Assembly (NCBI RefSeq): GCF_002099425.1
Contig: NW_018343984.1
Span: 17,491,501-17,555,500 of the forward strand
Reading direction: 5' to 3'
DNA from: Phascolarctos cinereus
Taxonomy: Eukaryota; Chordata; Mammalia; Diprotodontia; Phascolarctidae
DNA: 64,000 nucleotides
The stretch's first letter is position 1. Each line of letters begins with the position of its first letter. Below are positions 46,906 through 58,321 of this stretch, piece by piece. The position numbers were made by a program, and so were the translations under genes. The notes beneath the pieces were generated by a model. That model ran no database searches. It saw nothing but the letters and a program-made list of their open reading frames with translations, and had not been told where the DNA came from.

Positions 46906-47475
46906 AAATGCCTATTTATGTCAGGCACTGGGGATGATATGAAGACAAAAATCTCCAAATCCCCAACTAGACAGTCCCTTACTTCAAAGAAAGGGAAAGG
47001 GAGCTAGGTGCAGAACACAATCAAGATATAACAAAGATATTTACAAAATAAAAACACAAGGGGAAGTTAAGAAAGAAGAGCCTTCCAGGTTGGGGGGGTG
47101 GGGTCAGCCTGGCCCATATGGCTGCAATAAAGAGTTCTTGCCTGCATAATCAGCCTGGAAAAGTAAGGTAGAGGCAGACTGTGTAAGCCTTACACTTTTA
47201 ATAAATCCTTTTAATAAAAGGATTTGTTCTGTAAAATTTGGATTCAGTCAAAAGGCAGCACTGAAGGATTTAGAAGGCCACAAGTCCCCGTCCTGGGTAA
47301 GGCTTTAAAACGCCACAAACAGATGACTTTATATTTTATCCCAAAGACCAAAGGGAGTCAAAGAAGTCCTGGCACCAACAAAGTCCAACTTTAGGCATCT
47401 GTCTGGAAGACTGATGAGGGGAGAAGCTGGATGCATTCAGACCAGTTAGGAAGTTAATGCCAACAGCTTTGGTAC
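46906..47475 (-). repeat. L2 LINE, diverged, split by a hAT remnant
   Basis: Tail-like start tatgtcaggcactggggatg, followed by gggaagttaagaaagaagag and tttatattttatcccaaaga, with a foreign segment at about 47196-47295. Confidence 0.6.
47196..47295 (+). mobile_element. hAT transposon remnant with internal hairpin
   Basis: Starts at the centre of the family with a perfect 10-bp inverted repeat (aaatcctttt at 47203-47212, aaaaggattt at 47216-47225, 3-base loop). It continues through gttctgtaaaatttggattc, agtcaaaaggcagcactgaa and gatttagaaggccacaagtc, ending near a decayed terminus at 47295. Confidence 0.68.
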
Positions 47476-47844
47476 AAAATGAAGATCACTGGTTGTGAGG
47501 GACAGGAAGGGGTGACCAATGACTCTGCTCACTCACGTGTTTATCTTCCCATGGCTTCCATGAGGCACCTTTCTCCTAATGACTCAAAAATTGTACCTCA
47601 AGCTGAGCCTGGACTCATTTTCTACAGGTCCCCACGATATCCTCACTTGGTTGTTCTGCTACCTCAAAGTTAAAGAACAAACACAATCCACAAAAGAGGA
47701 GAATGAGTAAATTTAAACAAGGGTGAGAAAGTAGGAAAGCCATAATTCTTGAATCAGCAAGTTCTATCTCCTAAATGGGGACGGGGATGGTGAAGCACCA
47801 CTCTTCAAAAATATTCAGGGCTATCGTGGTTAGAACTAGTACCA

Positions 47845-48060
47845 AAAGGTCGGACGCAATTTCAGGGGGGCAGATTTCTGTTTAATAAAAAGAGCCTTCT
47901 AACAGAGAGAAATGCCCAGCAACAAATGGCCCAAGCTGCCTAGATATGTCGTGAATGCCCTATCGATGGAAGCTTCGAGCAGAGGCTTGACGACCACTTG
48001 ACAGAGATGTGACAAGATTCCTACATCAAGCCTGGTGCTGGACTGGTTGTCCACCTAAGT
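47845..48060 (+). repeat. CR1/L3 LINE 3' end
   Basis: Contains agccttctaacagagagaaa, aatggcccaagctgcctaga, agcttcgagcagaggcttga and cgaccacttgacagagatgt. Confidence 0.8.
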
Positions 48061-48249
48061 CCCTCCGCCTTGGCTTTCACAATCACCTTCCTTCACCTTC
48101 ATCCTCTCCATCCAATCAATCCCTGAATTCTGGCCTTTCCCCCCTTCAAGTTCAGCATTACTCTTTAGTTCCACAATCACTGCCTGCAGCTGACTTAACA
48201 TAGCTTTGAGGTTTGCAGAGCACTTTACAAGTCATCAAATTTCATTCAT

Positions 48250-48690
48250 TCAAGCCATTCACCTCATTGGACACTTATCCACTAAATAAACTCCAACATA
48301 CATGGATGGCATGTTGCTAGGTATGACTCAGAAAAAAGGCATAAGACATTGTGTCTTCCACCCTCCAGGAGCTTAAAATCTAGTAAAGACAAGACCTGTG
48401 TCCAAATAGCTTTAATATATAAATGCATGAGACAGGTACAAAGCAGTCCAATGACTAGTCTCCTGGCTCATCTTCCTATTTGTAGCCTCTTCCCCTCTAA
48501 TCCAGTCAGGATCATAGACCTAGAGCAAGAAAGAAACTCAGAAGTCACCTAACCCCAAATTGTCACTTTACAGCTAAGGAGCTGAAGTCCATGGATATTA
48601 AGGGACCTCCCCAAGATCAAGTGGCAATAAATGGCAGAGCTCTCAACTGAACTCTAGGTCAGCGATATGTGTAGTTGCCTTGAGCCATGA
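48250..48690 (-). repeat. L2 tail and MIR3-type CORE-SINE
   Basis: 48250-48410 is a - strand L2 3' end (ggatggcatgttgctaggta, ccctccaggagcttaaaatc). 48505-48690 is a - strand MIR3 (catagacctagagcaagaaa, cactttacagctaaggagct, caagatcaagtggcaataaa). Confidence 0.65.
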
Positions 48691-48924
48691 TGCTTTAAAA
48701 TTTTAGCCAATTCAAAAATCTATGATGATCGATTTCTTTAACTGCCAGTATACAATGATTTCTTCTGCCCAGATTTTAAGGGTCTCCATACTGGCTTCAT
48801 GAGCAACCTTCTTTCCACATCAAGTGGAATTCCAAACATGTGCCTTCCTCAAGGCCACTTTCCTATGCTCCTCATAAGCACAATGCTTGTGAAGTTCTAT
48901 TTTTGTAGATACTGTCGTCCTTAA

Positions 48925-49045
48925 GAAAAACACCTACCTAATAAAGCTGGTGACTTTGCATAGCCCTCTCTCACTTAAATCCAATTCACCTGCATGTCAT
49001 GACATCACCTCCTTCGTGTCATGGTTTTCTTTGAGAATAAAGGAC
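48925..49045 (+). repeat. Marsupial interspersed repeat, RTE-tail type, copy 1
   Basis: Contains gctggtgactttgcatagcc, aatccaattcacctgcatgt, catgacatcacctccttcgt, gtcatggttttctttgagaa and aaaggacgaacaacctctg. It is repeated in the same orientation about 750 bp downstream. Confidence 0.7.
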
Positions 49046-49445
49046 GAACAACCTCTGTGAGTAGTAGTAGGAGCTGCCCCACTGGGGACTCAATTGGAAC
49101 TTACCAGCTAGACAACACAACTCCTTCTTTTCCTTCCTTCCTCCCTCCTTCTGTCCACATAGGGCTATCATACCCTTGCCTGCAGATGCTCTGCCCAAAA
49201 GAATGTAAATTTTGATTGCTGAAACCTCACAAGATATCTTGGGGTTATAGCTAGATTTCCTTCTTAAGGACCATGCCTTAAACCCAAATCACTCTGGCTC
49301 TCATTGACTGGCCAACAATAAGTCCTAGGCCAAGCCCCACTTGGTCATTGTTTGGGCCCTAATTGGCCCAATCACACTCAGAGAGTGAGTGTAAATAGTA
49401 CTTATTTCTGTTATGGCCAGAAACCCTGAGGGTCTTCCCCTCCCA

Positions 49446-49448
<3 letters not shown>

Positions 49449-49501
<53 letters not shown>
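49449..49501. repeat. (TG)n microsatellite
   Basis: An uninterrupted TG dinucleotide run of 53 bp. Confidence 0.97.
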
Positions 49502-49504
<3 letters not shown>

Positions 49505-49564
49505 GCTAAGAAAGGAGAACACTCTCTACCTCATTTCTTACCTAGTCTTAATCACTGAAAGGGT

Positions 49565-49805
49565 GTTGTCTCAGTCAAATTGAGATCTTAGCTTAAAACG
49601 TCAAGGTCTCCCATTGCATCCAGGGCCATCTCCAGTCATCCCGATTTGTTATCTTGCCACTGGACACAATGGCTCCAGAGGAGAAAGTGAGGCTGGTGAC
49701 TTTGCACTGGCCTCCTTCCCTTAAACTCAATTCACCTGGAAGTCACAGCATCACCTCCCTGATGTCATGGTCCTCTTGAAGAACAAAGGATAAATGACAA
49801 CCACC
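49565..49805 (+). repeat. Marsupial interspersed repeat, RTE-tail type, copy 2
   Basis: A longer copy of the 48925-49045 repeat: cagtcatcccgatttgttat, cttgccactggacacaatgg, ctggtgactttgcactggcc, acatcacctccctgatgtca-like text, and gaacaaaggataaatgacaa at the end. Confidence 0.72.
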
Positions 49806-49809
49806 ACCT

Positions 49810-50340
49810 GTTGGGCAACTATTATATTCAAGGTACTGTGTTGTTGGGCACCATGGCATATACAAATATGAAAAAAGGCTCCTGCCCTTAAGGTGCTTTC
49901 AACTGCCAGGAGGAGCACATGAAGGAGGAAAAGGATGAAGCAGGTTCATCAAAGACCACATGACAAGACAGAATCAACGGCACATAAGAATCCATCATTA
50001 CAAAATACCACGACAGTCCAGAGGAAGAAATCCTGTCCAGCAAGGGAAAAGTCAGGGGAGAAAGGGTATAACGTTTGAATATGGCCTTTCAATATAAAGA
50101 AGACTTCAGGGGAAGCATTTCGGGCTGGGGAAACAAAATAAGTAAGACAGAGAACATGGTATGCCTGACTAGAAGGAAGCAAGTGCCAAGACTGGTGTGT
50201 GGGATACCCAAAGAAAGAAATAAAGATAAGACTGTAAAGACCGGGGACAGGAAAGGGGAGAGGAGTTTTGTGGACCAAGGCAAGAATTTTCAATGTTACT
50301 GAGGAATCACAAAAGATTTAAAGATTAAGAATTTTAACTG
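49810..50340 (-). repeat. L2 LINE 3' fragment
   Basis: Inverted tail ttgggcaactattatattca, caaggtactgtgttgttggg, gctcctgcccttaaggtgct, followed by decayed L2 text (ggacaggaaaggggagagga). Confidence 0.6.
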
Positions 50341-50439
50341 GATATCATAGCCATTTCCCCCGTTTGACACCTTATACACTGGCAAAACCGAATCCAGCTG
50401 CCAAAGCAGCTCTTTGAGCCTGTTGACACCACTCCCGTC

Positions 50440-50640
50440 CTGCTACTGAAATGAAGCACCACAGATTGAAAGAGTCTGAAGAGACCTTAAAGACCATCTT
50501 GTTCAAATCCTTCATTTTACAAATAAGGAAACTAAGGCTAAGGTTACAAAGGTTAAGTGATTTACCAAAGAATACAGAGACATACAGCAAAGGGAAAATT
50601 TGCCTGCAGGTCCTGCTTTAAAATGCTCTTTCCACCCCAC
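50440..50640 (-). repeat. MIR3-type CORE-SINE
   Basis: Contains gagaccttaaagaccatctt, gttcaaatccttcattttac, aaataaggaaactaaggcta and gttaagtgatttaccaaaga. Confidence 0.75.
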
Positions 50641-51599
50641 CAGTTCCCCCACTCACCCCATTCTTCTGCCCTCAGGAATTAGCAAGTAAGTGCACTAACC
50701 TACTCTGCTGAAGAAAGTAAGATCTGGGGGCAATGGGATATACATTTTCATGTTAAAGAAAATTCAAACGTGTACTGTTTAGACTACTTGGTTTGGTGGA
50801 AAGTACATTAAGACTGTTTGTCTTACTGGATTACTATTAAGTATTCAAGCGGTCATCTTGGACAAGTGCTTCACACTTCCCGATACAAGCTATGCTCTTT
50901 CTTTCCCTTTTAAGGAGGAGAGAGGAAGCAACGGAGACAGATTCCAGCTTTTGGGCATTAATCTAGTAAGTGCCTGCTACATGCCACAGTGAGAGAGTTC
51001 TTATTTCAAGGATCTTAAGATCTTTAAACTAAATCTGAGACCTTTCATTCCTGGTAGGTCTGGATCTTTGAGGGGCAGAGATTTACTTCATGCGTCATCC
51101 TAAGGTAAATGGATCTTATGTGGCTCACAACAGGGGAAATCACAGTTCACTTGGCACTATACCTTTTTTTGGCTTGGATTTTAACCAAGGGTCCTTGGAT
51201 AGATTTCAGGAGGCTCTGTAAATTTGAATGGGAAAAAATTTACATCTCTATTTCAATATAATTGGTTTCCTTTGTAATCCTGTATCTTTTATATATTTAA
51301 AAACATTCTGAGACGGGGTCCATTGGCTTCACCAGAATGCCAAAGGGAGTGCAGGACACACACAAAAGGTTAAGAACTGCTCTAAGTCACCTTCATTTGA
51401 ACTCACCAAGGAAATTAAAAGCTACACTGAACTTTCTTCTCTTTCATCCTCCGTCTCCCACATTCAGCCAGTCATTGAATTTAGTCTGCTCTGCCTGGCT
51501 TAGAGCTCTTCATCTGTCCCCACTTTTGTCCATGCCTTTGCTCATTCCTTCCTTTATGTTCCTCACCCCCTCCCCAACCTCTGTTTTCTACTGTTTCAA

Positions 51600-52790
51600 G
51601 TCAGTCAGTCAAGTGCTAAGAATACAAAGAAAGGCAAAAACACAGTCACTTCGCTCAGGAAGAATCCACAATGGGGGAGTTATCATCATGTTAATAAGTG
51701 AGTTTATACCATATATTTACAGAGTGGATGCAAGGCAATGGCGGGAGGAGAGGGAAATGGAAGAGGGAAGTCATCTGGGAAAGGCCGGCATAAGAAAGGA
51801 TTTTCACTGAGAAGTCAGGGAAACTAGGAGAGGTACAGGAGGGGGGCAGAGCATTCCAGGCATGAGGGGTGAGTCCACACAAAGGCACATGAAGCTCTGT
51901 GTTTAAGGTAATAAGGCCTACTTCAGTGTAGCTGGATAACATAGAGTGCGTGAAGGGGAATAAAACAGAACAAGATGGGTTTTATATTTGATCTTTAAGG
52001 TAACAGGGAGACAATGACACTCAATGAGTAGGGGGCTGATGGTCACACTTGTGGTTTAGAATTATCATTCTGGCAACTAAGCAGAGTTGGACTGGAGTGG
52101 GAAGAGATCTGAAGCAAGAAGATAAATTAGAGGCTGGTGCAGTAGCCCAGGGTACAGGTGATGCTGGTCTGAGCTAGGGTAACAGACTGTGTGAGTGGAC
52201 AGAGGAGGAAAGGCATAGAGAAGAACCACTGGGAAGGTCAAAAGGACATAGCAACAGACTGGACATGTGGGGTGACAGAAAAGAGTGGAGGGTGACAATG
52301 AAGTTGTAAGCCTGGGTAACTGGGAGGATAGATGTTTAACAGGGAAGCTGGGAAGAAGTAGGGCTTGTGTTCAAGATGCCTACAGAACACCAAGTTCAAG
52401 ATCTCTAAAAGACACTTGGTGATGTGGGACTCTTAGTTCAGAAGAGAGACCAGGGCCGGATACTAAAATCGAGGAATTGTCTGCATACGGTTAACGAAGC
52501 TATGCAATCACCACATCAAAAAGTGCAGCACAAAAGGAGAAGAGGGTCTAGGAAAAAGCCCTGAAGGACAGACATTCTGTTACCAAAACTGAAGGACCCT
52601 GAATGTGCGAGAGGAGAGACTATTCAGGAAATGATGATCAGCAAGAAAGGTCAAGAAATTTGAGGAATGAGAAACGGACATGAGATTTGGCAATTAAGAG
52701 ACTACTGGATACTGTGGAAAGCAGTTTCAGTTGAAAGATGAAGCTGGAAACCAGACTGCAAAGACAGGACAGGAAATGAGGACACTGAAA
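51600..52790 (-). repeat. L2 LINE, ORF2 remnant
   Basis: Starts with an inverted L2 tail (gtcagtcagtcaagtgctaa, gaatacaaagaaaggcaaaa) and continues through gcattccaggcatgaggggt, ggttttatatttgatcttta, ggcaactaagcagagttgga and gagatttggcaattaagaga. It is sense to GTF2B. The 157-codon + frame at 51337-51810 is noise across its edge. Confidence 0.8.
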
Positions 52791-52885
52791 AGCATGGCAC
52801 CTCCTCCCTAAAGCCTTCCCAGGCGCCCCACAGGGACCCCAAACTTCTCACAGCATTTTTCCTGGACCTGTTTTCAGTTTTCATT

Positions 52886-52916
52886 CATACACATACGTGC
52901 ACACGCGCGCACGTGT

Positions 52917-52950
<34 letters not shown>
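52886..52950. repeat. Alternating purine-pyrimidine tract (CA)n with CG block
   Basis: Sixty-five consecutive alternating bases: a catacacatacgtgcacacg lead, a cgcgcgcacgtgtgcgc block, then a pure CA run. The organisation is the same as at 36378-36437. Confidence 0.95.
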
Positions 52951-52953
<3 letters not shown>

Positions 52954-52954
52954 T

Positions 52955-53515
52955 TAATGTTATTTAAAATCCAATTTCATTGTATTTTAAATTTAAAATT
53001 CGCTCCCCTACCCACTGAGAAGGCAATAAAAACAAAATCTGTTACAAATATGTAGTCAAGTAAAATAAAATTCTGCATTAGCCATGTTCCACTCTGCTTT
53101 CCCCCACCCTCCCTCCCCCAAAAAAAAGAAGAGGAGAGAAAGAAAATATTTCTCAATCTGCACTGAGTTGATCAACTCTCTTTCTGAGGGCAGGCAGCAT
53201 GTTTCATCATGCATCCTTTGGAACTGTGGTGAGTCATTAAGCTGAGAAGAGTTAACTCTTTCAAATCTGATTATCTTTACAATGTATAAATTGTTCTCCT
53301 AGTTCTGCTCATTTCATTGCATCAATTCATACAAGCCTTACCTGGGGTTCTTCTGAAACCATCCCCTTTATCACTCATCATTTCTCACAGCACAATACCG
53401 TCCCATTTACATACCATAACTTGTTCAGTCATTCCCCAATCAATCCCCTCAGTTTCCAATTCTTTGCCACCATTACAAGAGTTTCTATAAGTATTTCTGC
53501 ACAGAGGTGGACCTC
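52955..53515 (-). repeat. L1-lineage 3' end
   Basis: Inverted 3' UTR: acccactgagaaggcaataa, catgttccactctgctttcc, gttctcctagttctgctcat, tttccaattctttgccacca. Same family as 18735-19341 and the 3' end of 22628-25995. Confidence 0.8.
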
Positions 53516-53524
53516 TCCTTTACC

Positions 53525-53800
53525 TCAGTTCAACAAACATCAAGCAGGCACTACGGTCAGGGCACCATGCTCAGCTCTGGAGACACACGGATAAAAATTA
53601 AATAATCTATGTTCTCAAGGAGCTTATATTCCACCAAAAACATTCTTTATAATATCAGTTATTTGTATACATGCCTTTCTTCCCTATTAGATTTTCCAAA
53701 TATCTCTAAGGCATGGACTGTATTATATCTATCATTATATCCCCCAGTGCCCAGCACACAGTAACAAATATGATGAATATATGTTGAACTGAAAGGTCAC
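53525..53800. repeat. L2 tails in opposite orientation
   Basis: 53525-53640 is - strand (ggcaccatgctcagctctgg, gttctcaaggagcttatatt). 53690-53800 is + strand (aaggcatggactgtattata, ccccagtgcccagcacacag). Confidence 0.6.
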
Positions 53801-54600
53801 ATACACCAAAAAAATCCAGAAACCAAGAAAATTTAAATATGAAAAACAACAAACAGGTGTTCCAACACTTTAGGAAAATTACTCTACTTCATCCCAAACG
53901 CCATTGTCAGAAAAGGGAAAGAGACTAAATTGTGAAGACCAGTTGGGAAGCTATATTGCAAGAAGGCAAGGGCAAGGACCTCTAAAATTAAATAAAATCA
54001 AGATCTGCGCATATAAAATAGAAATGAAGTAAGCTGAAAAATTCAGGAAGATAAATATAGAAAAAAACCTCAATAAAGCAGAATAATTCAGAGCATGAAA
54101 AAAATGCCACTGTTGAAGAAAAGTACAGCAAAATTTCAAAACATTAAGCTAGAGAATTATTTAACTCTTTACAAATCAAAGCAAAAGAACTAGAGTTCAG
54201 AAATTGGGAAGACAGTTTAAGTTAAGATAGTTTTTACTGGTCTACTAGAAAAATATGAAGAAAGTCTGACTACCCCATGCTAAAAAACTGTTCAGTTGCT
54301 AAGAAGAATGAGTGCACATCTACCAAATCCAAAAGAACCTCATACAGAGAAATCCTAAATTTTACAAAGCCCAAATTAAGCCAAGTCACAGAGTTTAAAC
54401 AAAGAGAATTTGGCGAGCAGTTAGGAAGAAGCAATTCACATGCTAAAAAGGACTAATTCAAATTATGTAAGAATATTCAAAGAAAATGAGAAATGAAAGA
54501 GGCAAAAACTCGATACATGGAAACAGGAAATGTGCCTCCTCCCCCACCCCCTATCACCTGCATCTAGTAACTGGACACAGGAGGCACAAGTCCTCTGTTG
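53801..54600. other. GTF2B intron 2, unassigned stretch
   Basis: A-rich sequence, no open frame of note on either strand, no repeat recognised. Confidence 0.4.
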
Positions 54601-54604
54601 TCAG

Positions 54605-54790
54605 CTTCCACTCCTTCACAAGCATTTGTTGTGCGTCAGGCACTGTGTTCAGTGCTAGGCATACAAAGACATGCAACAAAAATACCTGATCCCTGCCCTC
54701 ATGGAGTAGACATTCTAATAGGGAAGATAACATGAAAAAAAAACTATGTACAACATGTAGATTGTAAATAGCAGTTCATCTCAGAGAGAA
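54605..54790 (-). repeat. L2 LINE 3' tail
   Basis: Inverted tail: caagcatttgttgtgcgtca, ggcactgtgttcagtgctag, tccctgccctcatggagtag. Confidence 0.72.
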
Positions 54791-55665
54791 GGCATACCTC
54801 TGCAACTGATCTTTGAAATAAGATCCTCTCATCTTAGATCACAAATCATGTTAATTTAAGTACAAAAATTCTGATACAAAACAGCAAGCTTACAAGAGCA
54901 GTTTTACTGAGTTTGGGATATCTGAAATGTAATAGTGGTCAAAGGAAATAGGAGAATTTGCAATGAACAAGACGGGCAAAAAACCGAGTCATAAAAAAGC
55001 TGGATGTATAAATTCTCAATCCCTTGGTTTAAGCTAGTAACATTATAGTCTTGAATATTTAATAATAATAATATTTAATAATTTGTGACTTTCCCTATCC
55101 TAGTTTTGATATATTGTGGGTCAGCACAAGAAATTAAATGATAATTTTTGGAGTGTGCTGCAGAAGCCACAGATGACATGTGAAGGCCAGCAGATGACAC
55201 AGAAAGTTTAGAAACTCAGAAATGCATAAAATATATGTATAGAATTGTGCAATATCAAGAAAAAAGAGAAGGAAACCTGCAAAGCCAGAAGACTACTTCT
55301 TTGGTACAAAGGAAGGACCAATAAACTTTACAAGGATTTTCCAGATAGAGGGGGCATTGTGCCCCTAACCCCAACGGTGTGGAAGGGATAACTGTAGTTC
55401 AAGTAATAAGTAGATTTATATCAGCAGTTCATCCAGATCAGTTTGGAAAATTTAGTTAATTGGGTATTGTTGTTACCCTAGAGGTTATTCAAGGTAACTG
55501 GAGAGAGGGGAAAAATGGGGTCCTTATTACAAAACACACAAACTACCTTAGCAGGCCAGGCAATGTGTATTTTCTCCTATGCTGATGGGAACCTTGAGTG
55601 TCTTTGGCCTTGCAGACTTCCACCAAACCAGCAAGTACCAAGATAAGGGATAAATTCTCTATTGG
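54791..55665. other. GTF2B intron 2, unassigned stretch
   Basis: AT-rich sequence with a short (AAT)n patch near 55065. Nothing recognisable. Confidence 0.4.
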
Positions 55666-55669
55666 AATA

Positions 55670-55855
55670 CAGAAGAAATACTAACAATGGTGAGCACTTT
55701 AAGAATCACAAAGAGCTTCACACATGTGATCATACTTGGACCTCACAACATCCCACGAGGGAGAGGTTCAGTGACTTGCTCACGGCCCCCTATCTGGGGT
55801 ACAGAGCAGAGAAGGCACCAGGGTATCAGCTCACAAGTCTGAACTAGGAGTCTTT
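55670..55855 (-). repeat. MIR-type CORE-SINE
   Basis: Inverted MIR text: atcacaaagagcttcacaca, acctcacaacatcccacgag, gttcagtgacttgctcacgg. Confidence 0.65.
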
Positions 55856-56555
55856 TACTTTTACCTACAGGGGAATGGCACAGCACCAAACATCAGATTT
55901 TTACATACTGAGTGAGGGTTCTCATACTACTTTGTACTGACATAGACTTAGGCTAGAATTCTGTACATCCCACATGAAGGGCTGGGGGAGCTGTCTTAGG
56001 GTGATTCATATTGGCTTATTTGTTGACAAATATACTCAAGGAACAAAGGCAGGTCTAGAAAGCCTGACTCACCCTCACACCTCAAGTACAAGTCCAAGGA
56101 GTTGCAAGGATATCATGACTCTAGAAGGGAGACAGCACATGATGTCAGGACTGAAATACAGGAGAGCGGGAGACAATCTTGGAATCAAACTTCAGGTCCT
56201 AAACTTAACCCTGAATTTCAGATAATGATTTCAACAAAAACTGCATATTAATAACAAACAATTTGAATTGATGATTTAGGGCATGATTATTCAAGTACAC
56301 TATTAAACTCCCGTAACAATCTGCAATAATTCAAAATATTTCAATACCCCAAAAATGTCCAAACCACGTTATCAGAATTGATTTAGTGCTCACATTCACA
56401 ATTTAAAAGCAAAATATTGTAAGTTTGCAAGCAATTTTTAAAAATGATAAGCAGGATCAGCCCATTGTCTGAGTAATTTTTCTTGAAGTTGTTCAGAGGC
56501 TGAATCCAGACATCAGAATAGACGTCAACAATTTAAATGTAAAGAACTGTAAATG

Positions 56556-56710
56556 GGGGCAGCTAGGTGGCGCAGCGGATAAAGCACCGGCCCTGGATTC
56601 AGGAGGACTTGAGTTCAAATCCGGCCTCAGACACATAGCACTTACTAGCTGTGTGACCCTGGGCAAGTCACTTAACCCCACTGCCCAGCCAAAAAAAAAA
56701 AGGAAAACAA
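56556..56710 (+). repeat. Marsupial tRNA-derived SINE in intron 2, A-tailed
   Basis: Head gggcagctaggtggcgcagc, then gtgaccctgggcaagtcact and an A-rich tail. An 11-bp duplication, aactgtaaatg, lies at 56545-56555 and 56711-56721. It is antisense to GTF2B. Confidence 0.94.
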
Positions 56711-57351
56711 AACTGTAAATGTTATCTCCTTAATGTATTATAGAGTATTTGCCCAGCTTGAGTTCTTCCTCACTTCCTTAGTGTAATAGGTAGAACACTG
56801 ATTAAGCTGGTTACAGACGGCACATGGCTGGAACCAATTAGCAAGAAGCCAAATTTGACAAAGTGTTAGTGAGATCTTTTTTTTTATTGACAAAGGCACT
56901 ACCTTAGATTTATTTTGCTTCTTCTTAAAAGAAACACCTAAGAGAAATTTACCTAAAAACAAAATTTATCTTATCTAGACTCTGAATGTCAAGAGCCTCT
57001 CCAGGGATTCTTAGGATTTCCCTAGCAAGGTACTATTCAAACATATCCACAGGTTTTCTGTCCATCCTTGTCTAGTTAAAGAACAGGAATTTTGCAGTGT
57101 AAGTGACAACTACCTAATTCAACATCTGCTGGATACTTCTATAACATACTTTAAAATTAAAGTTACATTTTATACTATCATTATAAGAAGCATCATGTAA
57201 AGACAACTATGAACGGGGGGGGGGAGCAAATAAACCCTCAAGTAGAACACTGAAAGAGCCCTTATTGTATTTTGCAAGTGTTAGGTCTTAAAAATGTGTA
57301 TTCAAAGAAGCATAGGTAGTGAGGGGGGTGTAAAAGTCAGTCAGCAAGCAC

Positions 57352-57665
57352 TGATTAAGCACTGTCCTAAGTGCTGGGAATCCAAAGAAAGGCAAACAGG
57401 GCTCTAGCCTCAGGGAGCCAACATGCTATGGGGGAGATAATATGTACTTACTAGACAGGTATATATCTTGTAAGATATATGTATATATAAAGTTCTGTGC
57501 ATCTCATATATGATAAGGATATATCTTTTATCTACATCTTATATTTTGCAAGATACTTATCTATGGTTATTTGCATATTATCTCCCCCAGAACAAGTCAG
57601 CTCCTGGAGGACTTGGGCTAGGTTTGCCTTTCTTTGGATCTTCAACACTCAACACAACGCTCTCT
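57352..57665. repeat. Imperfect inverted repeat, about 310 bp
   Basis: Two perfect arm pairs share one centre at 57509: 57380-57397 with 57622-57639 (18 bp, atccaaagaaaggcaaac), and 57430-57444 with 57574-57588 (15 bp, gggggagataatatg). The spacer lengths between the pairs agree to one base (32 and 33). The TA-rich loop pairs further. Confidence 0.9.
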
Positions 57666-57740
57666 ACATACACTGTTTGTGTGTATATACACATGTGTAT
57701 ATGTGAATACACATATACATGTAACATACATGTAGCGTAA
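57655..57740. repeat. Self-complementary (TG)/(TA) low-complexity tract
   Basis: Contains gtatatacacatgtgtatat and acacatatacatgtaacata, each nearly palindromic. Confidence 0.85.
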
Positions 57741-58170
57741 ACAGAAGGTAATCTTGGAGGGAACTGACTTGAGGGGGAAAGGGAAAGGAGGGGTGAGGAA
57801 GGTCTTCTGCAGAAGAGACTTGAGTCTTGAAGCCAGGGAAGCCTGGAAGTGGAGGTGAGCCGGGAAGGGAATTCTAGGCATGGGCAATGGCCAGTGACAA
57901 TGCACTGAGTGGACAGATAGAGAGTCTTCAGTCTTCTTGAGAATCACAAGGTAGGAAGAGAACACATTATGAAGGGTTTTAGGAGCCAAACAGAGGATGT
58001 CATATTTGATCGAGGAGGAGGGATCATTGGAGTTTTCCGAGTAAAGAGAGAATTGAGGACAACTGGAAGACTATTAATTGCAATACTCCAGGCAAGAAGT
58101 GATGGGGAGTACTATGGAGGTGGCTATGTGGATGTACACAAGAAGTTGTGAAGATAAAAAAACAAAAAGA

Positions 58171-58321
58171 CTTTTTTTTTTTTAGGCAATTGGGGTTAAG
58201 TGACTTGCCCAGGGTCACACAGCTAGTAAGTGTCAAGTGTTTGGTCTGAGGCCAAATTTGAACTCAGGTACTCCTGACTTCAGGGCCGATGCTCTATCCA
58301 CTGCACCACCTAGCTGCCCCC
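58171..58321 (-). repeat. Marsupial tRNA-derived SINE inside L2
   Basis: Inverted A-tail (t run), ggcaattggggttaagtgac, and inverted head caccacctagctgcccccc. No clear target duplication found. Confidence 0.9.

Noticed and set aside
51337-51810. 157-codon open frame, longest in the window
   Set aside because: It crosses from unassigned intron into the antisense of an L2 copy, and its composition is that of pyrimidine-rich non-coding DNA.
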